A stretch of 5,133 nucleotides of DNA from contig JAHFVB010000400.1 of assembly GCA_023264755.1 (NCBI GenBank), forward strand, positions 1 through 5,133, written 5' to 3'. Within the stretch, counting starts at the first letter, position 1. The number at the start of each line of letters is the position of its first letter. Shown in pieces: positions 1 through 5,133 of this stretch. The notes under the pieces were generated by a model. The model did no database searches, was not told the DNA's origin, and saw nothing but the letters and a program-made list of their open reading frames with translations. A program made the position numbers and the translations under genes. This stretch comes from Mycobacterium sp. Its GTDB lineage: Bacteria > Actinomycetota > Actinomycetes > Mycobacteriales > Mycobacteriaceae.

Positions 1-637
1 TGGCATCGGCCATCATCGCAGCGGACTCGGCGAAGACCTCGCTTTCGGTTCGTACCCGCTCGGCGAGGTCCGGGGTCGCCGGGTCCAGGCCGAAGCCCAT
101 CGCGGTCTGGGTCCCGGCCGACTCATAGGTCGAGCAGTCGACCGATTCGGTGATGCGGATCTCGTCGACGCGCTCGCACGCCCCCGAGAGCACCATGCCG
201 ACGGTGTTGGTCATGCCTGGGTGGGCGCCGCTGCCGAATATCGTGGAATGTCCTTCTTCGCAGGCCTTTCGGATACGGGCTAGATCCTCCGGTGATTGCT
301 TGCCGCCGGTGATCCACGCCGCGCTGGAGCACACGTTCACCCCGGCTTCGAGTAGCCGCACCAGCTCGTCGACGTCGGGCCACAACGGGTTGTAACAACA
401 CGCATCCGGCTGCAGGGCAAGCAACGCGTCGATGTCGTTGGTCGCAGCAACGCCGGTGGGAGTCGGCCATCCGGCGAGTTCGGCGGCGTCGACGCCCACC
501 TTCTCGGCGCCGTGCGCGTACACCCCGACCAGCTCCATGTCATCGCGACCGATGATCGCGTGCAGGGAGCGCCGGCCGATGTTGCCCGTCGTCCACTGGA
601 TGACCCGGAGCGGCCGGTGGCCCGTGTTCGTCGTCAT
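1..637 (-). CDS. DapB-like NAD(P)H-dependent dehydrogenase (amine dehydrogenase family), 5' part
   Basis: Partial gene: 212 codons from an ATG at 637-635, running off the left edge. The N terminus is a Rossmann fold: a beta strand and glycine loop at residues 12-24 (VIQWTTGNIGRRS) match the dinucleotide-binding fingerprint of dihydrodipicolinate-reductase-like proteins. A second landmark, GSGAHPGMTN at residues 135-144, is the conserved glycine/proline turn entering the second domain. The pattern is that of the large mycobacterial family annotated as dihydrodipicolinate reductase or NAD(P)H-dependent amine dehydrogenase, related to 2,4-diaminopentanoate dehydrogenase. It is probably not the lysine-pathway DapB, because the WTTGNIGRR loop and the AAWITGG segment (106-112) belong to the catabolic-type paralogues. 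The start is fixed by an excellent GAGGAGG Shine-Dalgarno five bases upstream. It is expected to be cytosolic, with substrate unknown. It diverges from the amidase/RidA pair, which suggests but does not prove a shared role in amine or amide metabolism. The catalytic C-terminal half is outside the window. Confidence 0.88.
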   Translation of the reverse strand, partial: MTTNTGHRPLRVIQWTTGNIGRRSLHAIIGRDDMELVGVYAHGAEKVGVDAAELAGWPTPTGVAATNDIDALLALQPDACCYNPLWPDVDELVRLLEAGVNVCSSAAWITGGKQSPEDLARIRKACEEGHSTIFGSGAHPGMTNTVGMVLSGACERVDEIRITESVDCSTYESAGTQTAMGFGLDPATPDLAERVRTESEVFAESAAMMADA

Positions 638-642
638 GTACG

Positions 643-649
643 CCTCCTC
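643..649 (-). promoter_or_regulatory. Shine-Dalgarno of the minus-strand dehydrogenase
   Basis: Read on the minus strand the sequence is GAGGAGG, followed by the five-base spacer CGTAC and the ATG at 637-635. It is the clearest ribosome binding site in the window and decides the start of this gene. By contrast, none of the plus-strand genes has a comparable Shine-Dalgarno. Confidence 0.85.
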
Positions 650-679
650 GTTGTGGCGGATCGGTGGACACCCTGGCTG

Positions 680-685
680 AGTATG
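680..685 (-). promoter_or_regulatory. Candidate -10 element for the minus-strand dehydrogenase
   Basis: On the minus strand the hexamer CATACT resembles the mycobacterial SigA -10 (TAnnnT type; A at position 2 and T at position 6 present). Transcription from it would begin near 673 and give a leader of about 36 bases carrying the Shine-Dalgarno. No convincing -35 hexamer lies about 17 bases upstream. This is a pattern match in a GC-rich intergenic region and only a weak suggestion. Confidence 0.3.
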
Positions 686-745
686 GCCCCGGTCGGTCTC
701 GCCGGGTCGGATTCCGCTCGACGGGCCGTGGGCTCGCTGCGGTGG

Positions 746-751
746 CATCAT
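746..751 (+). promoter_or_regulatory. Weak candidate -10 for a leaderless amidase transcript
   Basis: CATCAT ends seven bases before the amidase ATG at 759 and keeps the A at position 2 and T at position 6 that matter most in mycobacterial -10 elements. With no Shine-Dalgarno before the ATG, a leaderless transcript starting at the ATG is possible. The first base is C rather than T and no -35 is visible, so this is tentative. Confidence 0.2.
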
Positions 752-758
752 CGGTCCG

Positions 759-1787
759 ATGCAGCACGTGTTGGCCGCGACGCCGTCGAACGTCCACTGG
801 GGATACTTCGATCCGCGCCTGGCTCCCGCGCTGACCGTCGCATCGGGAGATCTGGTCGCGATCGCGACGTTGACTCATCACGCAGGCGACGCTCCCGACC
901 TGCTGATGGATCCGGCCATCGTCGAGGTCTTCGACCAGGTCACCGATCGTGGGCCTGGGCCGCATCTACTCACCGGGCCCATCGCGGTCGACGGCGCGAG
1001 ACCCGGGGACGTCCTCGTCGTCGACATCCTGGAGGCCACCCCGCGGTTGCCGTACGGATCCAACCTGGCGGCGCACTGGGGCCACCTGTACGACGAGGTA
1101 CCGGGGGAGCGGGTCACCATCTACGAATTCGACGCCGACGCACTGCTCGGGCGGGCGATGTTCGGCTTCGACTGGACGGCCACCCCGTTGGCAACTCAGC
1201 CAGGCACCATCGTCACGCCGGACGAGGGGGCCCGCGAACCCGCGTTGCCAGGAGTGGTGGTTCCGCTGCGTCCACACTTCGGGACGATGGGCGTGGCGCC
1301 GGCCGAACCACTGCGGGTGTCGTCGGTACCGCCGGGGGACCACGGGGGCAACATAGACAACTGGCGAATCGGAGCCGGCGGGCGGATGTACTACCCGGTG
1401 CAGGTGCCCGGTGCGCTCCTGTCGGTCGGTGACCCGCACGTCTCCCAGGGTGATGGCGAGATCAGCGGAACCGCCCTGGAATCGTCGCTGAATGGATTGC
1501 TGCGCCTGACGATTCGCCGTGACCTCCCGTTCACCGTGCCGGTGCTGGAGACCGCCACCGAGCTGCTCGTACATGGCTTCGGTGACACCCTCGACGCGGC
1601 GATGAAGGCCGCGGCGTTGCGCACCCTCGACGTACTCGAGCGCAGCTTCGGCCTGACCCGCAGAGATGCCTACTCATTCATGTCGGTCGCCGTCGACTTC
1701 ACCGTGACCCAAGTGGTCGACCAACGCCAAGGCGTGCATGGCCGCATCGACAAGCGGTGCTTCCCGCGCTGGCCGATCGCGTCGTGA
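759..1787 (+). CDS. Acetamidase/formamidase family protein
   Basis: A 342-residue protein of the FmdA/AmdA family, whose known members hydrolyse formamide, acetamide or other short amides to the acid and ammonia in the cytosol. Visible landmarks in order are VHWGYFDPRL (12-21), a segment shared by N termini of this subfamily; THHAGD (39-44); the beta-rich stretch GPIAVDGARPGDVLVVDIL, a family hallmark; GTMGVAPAEP; HGGNIDN (195-201), corresponding to the family's conserved GGN(M/I)D; and GDPHVSQGDGE (224-234), the most diagnostic motif. Near the C terminus, DFTVTQVVDQRQGVHG also fits. No signal peptide or membrane segment is present. The ATG at 759 is chosen because the conserved N-terminal segment begins within a dozen residues and no usable start lies just upstream; there is no Shine-Dalgarno. 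The stop overlaps the GTG of the RidA gene by four bases, so the two are probably co-transcribed and translationally coupled. The amide substrate cannot be deduced. Confidence 0.93.
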   Translation: MQHVLAATPSNVHWGYFDPRLAPALTVASGDLVAIATLTHHAGDAPDLLMDPAIVEVFDQVTDRGPGPHLLTGPIAVDGARPGDVLVVDILEATPRLPYGSNLAAHWGHLYDEVPGERVTIYEFDADALLGRAMFGFDWTATPLATQPGTIVTPDEGAREPALPGVVVPLRPHFGTMGVAPAEPLRVSSVPPGDHGGNIDNWRIGAGGRMYYPVQVPGALLSVGDPHVSQGDGEISGTALESSLNGLLRLTIRRDLPFTVPVLETATELLVHGFGDTLDAAMKAAALRTLDVLERSFGLTRRDAYSFMSVAVDFTVTQVVDQRQGVHGRIDKRCFPRWPIAS

Positions 1788-2188
1788 GCGGTATCCGCGC
1801 GTTCCGGTTCACCCCGGAGGACGGCGTCCCGCCGGCCGTCGCACCCTTCGCGCACGCCACCGCGGCCGGTCAGACGCTGTACGTCACCGGTCAGATGCCC
1901 ACCGGGCTCGACGGAGCTGTGGTGGGCGCCGAGGTGGCCGCGCAGACCGACCAGGTGATGCGAAACCTGTTGCGGGTCACCGAGCTCTGCGGTGGCGAAC
2001 TCGCCGACGTCGTGTCGGTGCGCGCCTACCTGCTCGACTGGACGGACTATGCGGCCTTCAACGCGGCCTACGCCGCGTGGTTTCCCGACCGGTTGCCGTC
2101 CCGGACCTGTGTCGGCGTCACGGGGTTGGCCGCCGGTGCGCTGGTGGAGCTGGACTGGGTGTGTTGGCGCGAGGCGGGCTGGGGCTAG
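1784..2188 (+). CDS. RidA/YjgF/UK114 family protein
   Basis: A 134-residue protein of the RidA family, small trimeric enzymes that hydrolyse reactive enamine/imine intermediates from amino-acid and amine metabolism. Diagnostic features with the GTG at 1784 as residue 1 are APFAHA (20-25), VTGQMP (34-39), the helix from about 50 to 70, VVSVRAYLLD (76-85), FNAAYAAWFP (92-101) and the C-terminal PSRT...VELDW (105-125). Arg107 aligns with the substrate-carboxylate-binding Arg105 of E. coli/Salmonella RidA, and Glu122 with Glu120. Phe22 stands where enteric RidA has Tyr17, which hints at an imine-deaminase subfamily (Rid2-7 or YjgH-like) rather than canonical RidA, though I cannot assign it. The GTG at 1784 is preferred because it gives a GTGA overlap with the amidase stop and a normal family length. 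An in-frame GTG at 1757 would add nine residues and cannot be excluded. Neither has a clear Shine-Dalgarno. It probably works with the upstream amidase in a nitrogen-compound pathway. Confidence 0.9.
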   Translation: MSGIRAFRFTPEDGVPPAVAPFAHATAAGQTLYVTGQMPTGLDGAVVGAEVAAQTDQVMRNLLRVTELCGGELADVVSVRAYLLDWTDYAAFNAAYAAWFPDRLPSRTCVGVTGLAAGALVELDWVCWREAGWG

Positions 2189-2196
2189 CCGGCCCC
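2181..2196 (+). terminator. GC hairpin at the 3' end of the RidA gene, possible weak terminator
   Basis: GGGGCT at 2181-2186 can pair with GGCCCC at 2191-2196 (five Watson-Crick pairs plus one T-G) around the four-base loop AGCC. The stem overlaps the TAG stop at 2186-2188. An alternative stem pairs GCGGG at 2174-2178 with CCCGC at 2194-2198. No T tract follows, so it is not a classical intrinsic terminator. Such T-less hairpins occur often by chance in high-GC DNA. Confidence 0.2.
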
Positions 2197-2200
2197 GCGT

Positions 2201-2227
2201 TCATCCACAGAAGCGAATTGCTCCACA
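2201..2227 (+). repeat. Two DnaA-box-like motifs sharing TCCACAG, upstream of comEA
   Basis: TCATCCACA at 2201-2209 differs by one base from the E. coli DnaA box TTATCCACA. TGCTCCACA at 2219-2227 differs by two. The shared core TCCACAG begins at 2204 and again at 2222, exactly 18 bases apart and in the same orientation. The pair lies about 65-90 bases before the comEA start, in an otherwise featureless 102-bp intergenic gap. The repeat itself is visible in the sequence. DnaA binding is only inferred from motif similarity, and two imperfect matches may be chance. Confidence 0.3.
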
Positions 2228-2277
2228 GGTACGCGCCGTTCGCGTCGCGACGCGGCGGTTCGGTCCACCGGCCCGCC

Positions 2278-2283
2278 TACCGT
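2278..2283 (+). promoter_or_regulatory. Candidate -10 for a leaderless comEA transcript
   Basis: TACCGT fits the mycobacterial -10 consensus TAnnnT and is followed by seven bases (GGCGGAC) and then the ATG at 2291. This is the spacing expected if transcription begins on the A of the start codon. Leaderless mRNAs are common in mycobacteria, and there is no usable Shine-Dalgarno before this ATG. The position about 17 bases upstream (GCGGTT) does not resemble a -35, which mycobacterial promoters often lack. Confidence 0.5.
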
Positions 2284-2290
2284 GGCGGAC

Positions 2291-3133
2291 ATGCGATCAG
2301 AACTGCCCGCAGACCGGGTGCGTCGTCGCCTGGCCGGGGAGCCCGGCGCTGAAGTCGAGCCCGAGCCGGCGGCCGAAGCCGACGACACCGCTGACACCTC
2401 GTTGTCGCGGTGGCTGCCAGACAGCGGCGGTAGTTCACCGGGTTGGATGGCCGCCATCCGCGCAGACCCAGGGCGCTCTGGTGTCATCGCACTGGGCGTA
2501 GTCGGGTTGGTGGCCGTGCTGGTCACCATCTTCACGCTTGCCCATGACGAAGGGCCGCGCGTGGTGTCGGCGAATCTTCCCTCGGTGCAGCCCGTTTCGA
2601 CGACGGGTGGAACGACGCCCGGACCGGCTACCGCGGCGGACGCGCAGGTGGTGGTCAGTGTGGTGGGCTTGGTGCGCCAGCCCGGGCTGGTGACACTTCA
2701 GCCGGGCAAGCGGATCGCCGACGCGCTCGAAGCCGCGGGGGGAGCCGTCGCCGGTGCGGACCTGACGGGACTGAACATGGCTCGCCGTGTCGCCGACGGC
2801 GAACAGATCGTGGTTGGCCTCGCGACCGCCCCGGGCGCACCACCTGCGATGGGCAGTTCCGTCAGCGCCGTCCCGGGTGCTCCGGTGGCCAATTCCGGTG
2901 CGGCAGCGTCCGGTCCGGCGGCGTCCGGTGCGGCGCCCCAGGCCCCCGTCGAGCTCAACACCGCCACGGTCGAACAACTCGACGCGCTACCGGGTGTCGG
3001 ACCCGTCACGGCCGCGGCGATCGTGGCCTGGCGAGCGTCCAACGGTCGTTTCGCGAGCGTCGAGCAACTCGGCGAGGTCGACGGGATAGGCCCGGCGCGG
3101 CTGGAGAAGCTGCGCAAGTTGGTCCGTGTGTGA
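2291..3133 (+). CDS. comEA: ComEA-type DNA-binding membrane protein (SLBB + helix-hairpin-helix)
   Basis: A 280-residue protein with the ComEA layout. A charged cytosolic N terminus begins MRSELPADRVRRRL and is followed by an acidic stretch (about 20-36). One membrane segment spans roughly 64-84 (GVIALGVVGLVAVLVTIFTL). Outside come an SLBB/ubiquitin-like domain at about 118-176 (VVVSVVGLVRQPGLVTL... GEQIVVG), a Gly/Ala/Pro/Ser linker (177-217), and a C-terminal tandem helix-hairpin-helix domain (219-280) with ELNTAT, LPGVGPVTA and VDGIGPARL. In naturally transformable bacteria this protein binds incoming double-stranded DNA at the membrane and hands it to ComEC. Whether this organism takes up DNA is unknown. 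The ATG at 2291 is preferred because of the TACCGT leaderless promoter pattern; an in-frame GTG at 2282 would add three residues (MAD). The stop overlaps the comEC GTG by four bases, so the two are co-expressed. It matches the mycobacterial comEA-comEC-holA gene order. Confidence 0.93.
   Translation: MRSELPADRVRRRLAGEPGAEVEPEPAAEADDTADTSLSRWLPDSGGSSPGWMAAIRADPGRSGVIALGVVGLVAVLVTIFTLAHDEGPRVVSANLPSVQPVSTTGGTTPGPATAADAQVVVSVVGLVRQPGLVTLQPGKRIADALEAAGGAVAGADLTGLNMARRVADGEQIVVGLATAPGAPPAMGSSVSAVPGAPVANSGAAASGPAASGAAPQAPVELNTATVEQLDALPGVGPVTAAAIVAWRASNGRFASVEQLGEVDGIGPARLEKLRKLVRV
2901..2930 (+). repeat. Two 15-bp tandem repeat units in the comEA linker
   Basis: Positions 2901-2915 and 2916-2930 are tandem 15-mers that differ at two positions (A/G at the fifth base, C/G at the last). 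They encode the ASGPA-ASGAA part of the flexible linker between the SLBB and helix-hairpin-helix domains. The unit length is a multiple of three, so copy-number change would lengthen or shorten the linker without a frameshift. Confidence 0.6.
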
Positions 3134-4674
3134 CCGCGCCCGGACCGCAGGGCGCCGGCCTGGACCTGCGGCTGGTACCCGCGGCCCTGACCAGCTGGGC
3201 GGTGACCGCCGTCGGAATCGTCGGCTCGCCGTGGTCGTCGGCCGGGGTGGTGCTGGTCGCGACGGTGGCCACGGCGGTCGCGGCGTGGTGGATCAGAGGC
3301 CGCCATCGGGTGCCCGAACGTCGGCCCAGCTGGCCGGGTGTCGTCGGCGTCGGGACGGTCGGTGTGGCGTTCGCGCTGTCCGTCGGACTCCGCGTGCACG
3401 ACATCGCCCACCACCCGATCGTCGCCAAATACGGCAGCACGGCTTCCGTCGTCGTCAGCCCGAGCGAATCGCCGCGGTTCCTCGGCGGATCACGATTGAT
3501 GTTTCGCGGCACGCTGCAGGGGCTGGATGGCGCCGAATCGTCCGGCCGTGTCGTCGTCTTGGCCTCGGTGCTCGGTTTCGGCGAGCTGACCGCGGGCCGC
3601 CCGGTGGCGTTCCGGGCGCGGATCGGCAAGCCGACCCGGCCCGAACTCACCGTGGCGTTGCTCACGGCGACGGGGGAACCGACGTTGGGTCAGGCGCCCG
3701 GCTGGCAACGAGTGGCCGCCCGGGTGCGGGCGGCATTCGCCGGCGCGGCCCGCGCGGTGCTGCCCGTCGACCAGGCCGCGATGCTGCCGGCGCTGGTGCT
3801 GGGCGATACCTCGGCCCTGCCCGCTCTGACCGAAGCGGAGTTCCGTGCCGCGGGCCTGACGCACCTGACAGCCGTGTCCGGCGCCAACGTCACCATCGTG
3901 TGCGGTGCGGTCCTGTTGTCCGCCGCGATGGTCGGTCCCCGCGCGGCGACCGCAGCGGCGGCGGGCGCGCTCGTCGCGTTCGTCGCCGTGGTTCAGCCGT
4001 CGGCCAGTGTGCTGCGCGCGGCGGTGATGGGTGCCATCACCTTGTTCGCCATCGTGTCGCGGCGACGGCGGCAGGCGGTCCCGGCGTTGTCGGCCAGCGT
4101 GATCGCGTTGATGATCGTCGCGCCCGAGCTGGCCGTCGACCTCGGATTCGCGCTGTCGGTGGCGGCCACGGCGGGCCTCGTGGTGATCGCGCCGGGCTGG
4201 TCGCGGCGACTCGTCGAGCGTGGCTGGTACCGGCCCGTCGCGGACGCAGTCGTGGTGGCACTCGTCGCGCAGTTGGTCACCGCGCCGATCATCGCGGGCC
4301 TGTCGGGTACTTTCAGCATGATCTCGATCGTTGCGAATCTCGTTGTAGCGGTTGTCATTCCGCCCATCACGGTAATCGGCACTGCGGCTGCGGTGCTATC
4401 GGTGCCGTGGCCGGCCGCCGCCCGGCTGCTGGTCCGGTTCACCGGGCCCGAGCTGTGGTGGCTCCTTCGTGCTGCGCACTGGACCGCGGCCATGCCGGGA
4501 GCGAACCTGCCGGTGCCTTCCGGCGCCCCAGGCTTCGGCTGCTTGGCCGCCGGCGGGGTGGCCGCGGTCGTCCTATGGCGCTGGCGTGCGGGCCGGCTGG
4601 CCGTGGCGGTAGCGCTGATGGGTCTGCTGGCGTGGTCGGCGGGCCGGGGTGTCGGCGTTGTCGGGCCGACGTGA
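3130..4674 (+). CDS. comEC: ComEC/Rec2-family membrane channel, lacking the metallo-beta-lactamase domain
   Basis: A 514-residue polytopic membrane protein. After two or three N-terminal hydrophobic segments (about 18-53 and 69-88) comes a soluble OB-like region (about 100-182, DUF4131 type). The Competence domain follows with its recognisable motifs: [13 protein letters not shown] (219-231), [20 protein letters not shown] (238-257), [13 protein letters not shown] (289-301), [15 protein letters not shown] (337-351), and QLVTAPI...[12 protein letters not shown] (381-412). In transformable bacteria ComEC forms the inner-membrane channel for single-stranded DNA. Full-length ComEC proteins of about 750 residues carry a C-terminal metallo-beta-lactamase-like nuclease domain. 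Here the protein stops after the last membrane segments (about 471-505) and the next gene starts 13 bases on, so that domain is absent. The same short form is, to my knowledge, usual in mycobacteria, so this is probably not a local truncation. The GTG start overlaps the comEA stop (GTGTGA); no Shine-Dalgarno is visible, consistent with translational coupling. Roles in DNA uptake are inferred from the family only. Confidence 0.92.
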   Translation: MTAPGPQGAGLDLRLVPAALTSWAVTAVGIVGSPWSSAGVVLVATVATAVAAWWIRGRHRVPERRPSWPGVVGVGTVGVAFALSVGLRVHDIAHHPIVAKYGSTASVVVSPSESPRFLGGSRLMFRGTLQGLDGAESSGRVVVLASVLGFGELTAGRPVAFRARIGKPTRPELTVALLTATGEPTLGQAPGWQRVAARVRAAFAGAARAVLPVDQAAMLPALVLGDTSALPALTEAEFRAAGLTHLTAVSGANVTIVCGAVLLSAAMVGPRAATAAAAGALVAFVAVVQPSASVLRAAVMGAITLFAIVSRRRRQAVPALSASVIALMIVAPELAVDLGFALSVAATAGLVVIAPGWSRRLVERGWYRPVADAVVVALVAQLVTAPIIAGLSGTFSMISIVANLVVAVVIPPITVIGTAAAVLSVPWPAAARLLVRFTGPELWWLLRAAHWTAAMPGANLPVPSGAPGFGCLAAGGVAAVVLWRWRAGRLAVAVALMGLLAWSAGRGVGVVGPT

Positions 4675-4687
4675 AACGATCAAGCGC

Positions 4688-5133
4688 GTGAGCCAACTTC
4701 ACCTCGTACTGGGCGAGGAGGACCTGTTCATCGAGCGCGCGATCGCCGGTGTGCTGCGTTCGGCCCGCCAGCAGGCTGGAACCGTCGACATCCCCATCGA
4801 CCGGCTACGGGCAGGCGAGGTCAGTACCAGTGAGTTGGCCGAGCTGCTCAGCCCGTCGTTGTTCTCCGACGAGCGGGTGGTCGTGCTCGAAGCCGCCGCC
4901 GAGGCCGGCAAGGATGCCGTCGCGCTCATCGCGGCGACGGCGGCCGACCTTCCGGCGGGCACCATGCTCGTCGTCGTGCACTCGGGCGGAGGGCGCGCCA
5001 AGGCGCTGGCCGACCAACTGAAGAAGCTGGGCGCCGAGGTCCACCCATGCGCCAAGATCACCAAGGCCGCCGAGCGGGCGGACTTCGTCCGTCACGAGTT
5101 CCGCGACCTCAAGGTCAAGGTCTCCGACGACAC
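4688..5133 (+). CDS. holA: DNA polymerase III delta subunit, N-terminal part
   Basis: Partial gene: 148 codons from a GTG at 4688, still open at the right edge. It begins [19 protein letters not shown], matching the start of actinobacterial HolA, where the [10 protein letters not shown] segment corresponds to the first strand and helix of the delta AAA+-like domain [19 protein letters not shown] (about 53-70) corresponds to the family's conserved (S/P)LF...R(L/V)V segment, and [17 protein letters not shown] (91-107) to the Walker-B-like strand region. Delta is the clamp-loader subunit that opens the beta sliding clamp, in the cytosol at the replication fork. The start is 13 bases after the comEC stop with no clear Shine-Dalgarno, so it is likely transcribed with comEA and comEC, though an essential replication gene may also have its own promoter inside comEC. 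Its place after comEC is the conserved order in mycobacteria and many other bacteria. The clamp-binding and C-terminal collar domains lie outside the window. Confidence 0.92.
   Translation, partial: MSQLHLVLGEEDLFIERAIAGVLRSARQQAGTVDIPIDRLRAGEVSTSELAELLSPSLFSDERVVVLEAAAEAGKDAVALIAATAADLPAGTMLVVVHSGGGRAKALADQLKKLGAEVHPCAKITKAAERADFVRHEFRDLKVKVSDD

Noticed and set aside
661..690. TGGACA at 665-670 as a -35 for the amidase
   Set aside because: No -10 hexamer lies at a sensible 16-19 base spacing; the nearest TAT-like bases are only about 11 away.
512..1432. Long plus-strand reading frame of about 306 codons overlapping the dehydrogenase start and the amidase
   Set aside because: The translation is Arg/Gly/Ser-rich with no family pattern, and it is out of frame with the well-supported amidase. 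It is a high-GC shadow frame.
2261..2283. Possible RecA-independent DNA-damage promoter (TTGTCRGTG-N8-TAnnnT) before comEA
   Set aside because: At the required spacing the upstream nine bases read CGGTCCACC, sharing only a central GTC with the consensus.
2698..3665. Long minus-strand frames opposite comEA and comEC
   Set aside because: Their compositions (Arg/Pro/Thr/Ala-rich) and exact opposition to recognised genes mark them as antisense shadows in GC-rich DNA.
4675..4687. Terminator or separate promoter between comEC and holA
   Set aside because: The gap is only 13 bases, with no hairpin and no room for a promoter; any holA promoter would have to be inside comEC.
3126..4691. Plus-strand reading frame of about 521 codons, slightly longer than comEC
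   Set aside because: The protein is arginine-rich, low-complexity nonsense, whereas the frame starting at 3130 gives clear ComEC membrane motifs. Shadow frame.

Overview
The window is GC-rich throughout, with mostly G/C third codon positions, GTG starts and four-base GTGA overlaps. The proteins read like those of a mycobacterium or close relative (Mycobacteriaceae, probably an environmental Mycolicibacterium-type species). This is inferred from protein resemblance and gene order, not from a database search.

Layout: (1) 1-637, minus strand: the N-terminal 212 codons of a DapB-like NAD(P)H-dependent oxidoreductase of the amine-dehydrogenase/2,4-diaminopentanoate-dehydrogenase-like type; its end lies beyond the left edge. 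(2) 638-758: a 121-bp divergent intergenic region with a strong Shine-Dalgarno for the minus-strand gene and only weak promoter candidates. (3) 759-2188, plus strand: an acetamidase/formamidase-family hydrolase followed with a 4-bp overlap by a RidA/YjgF-family protein. (4) 2189-2290: a 102-bp gap holding a weak hairpin at the ridA-like stop, two TCCACA-containing DnaA-box-like motifs, and a good candidate for a leaderless mycobacterial promoter. (5) 2291-4674: comEA and comEC, overlapping by 4 bp. (6) 4688-5133: the first 148 codons of holA (DNA polymerase III delta subunit), cut by the right edge.

How they may work together: the left half looks like a small divergent catabolic module. The amidase would release ammonia from a small amide, the RidA protein would remove reactive enamine/imine intermediates, and the divergent dehydrogenase would handle an amine or amino-acid-like substrate. 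The substrate cannot be read from sequence. The right half is the conserved actinobacterial comEA-comEC-holA block. ComEA is a membrane-anchored SLBB plus helix-hairpin-helix DNA-binding protein. ComEC is the channel protein, here only the N-terminal OB-like region plus the membrane Competence domain, with no C-terminal metallo-beta-lactamase domain. HolA is the sliding-clamp-loader subunit.

I see no RNA gene, insertion sequence, CRISPR array or prophage sign. I do not see a clearly new system. The points most worth a second look are the leaderless start of comEA, the paired DnaA-box-like motifs before it, the truncated ComEC, and the amidase/RidA/dehydrogenase grouping.
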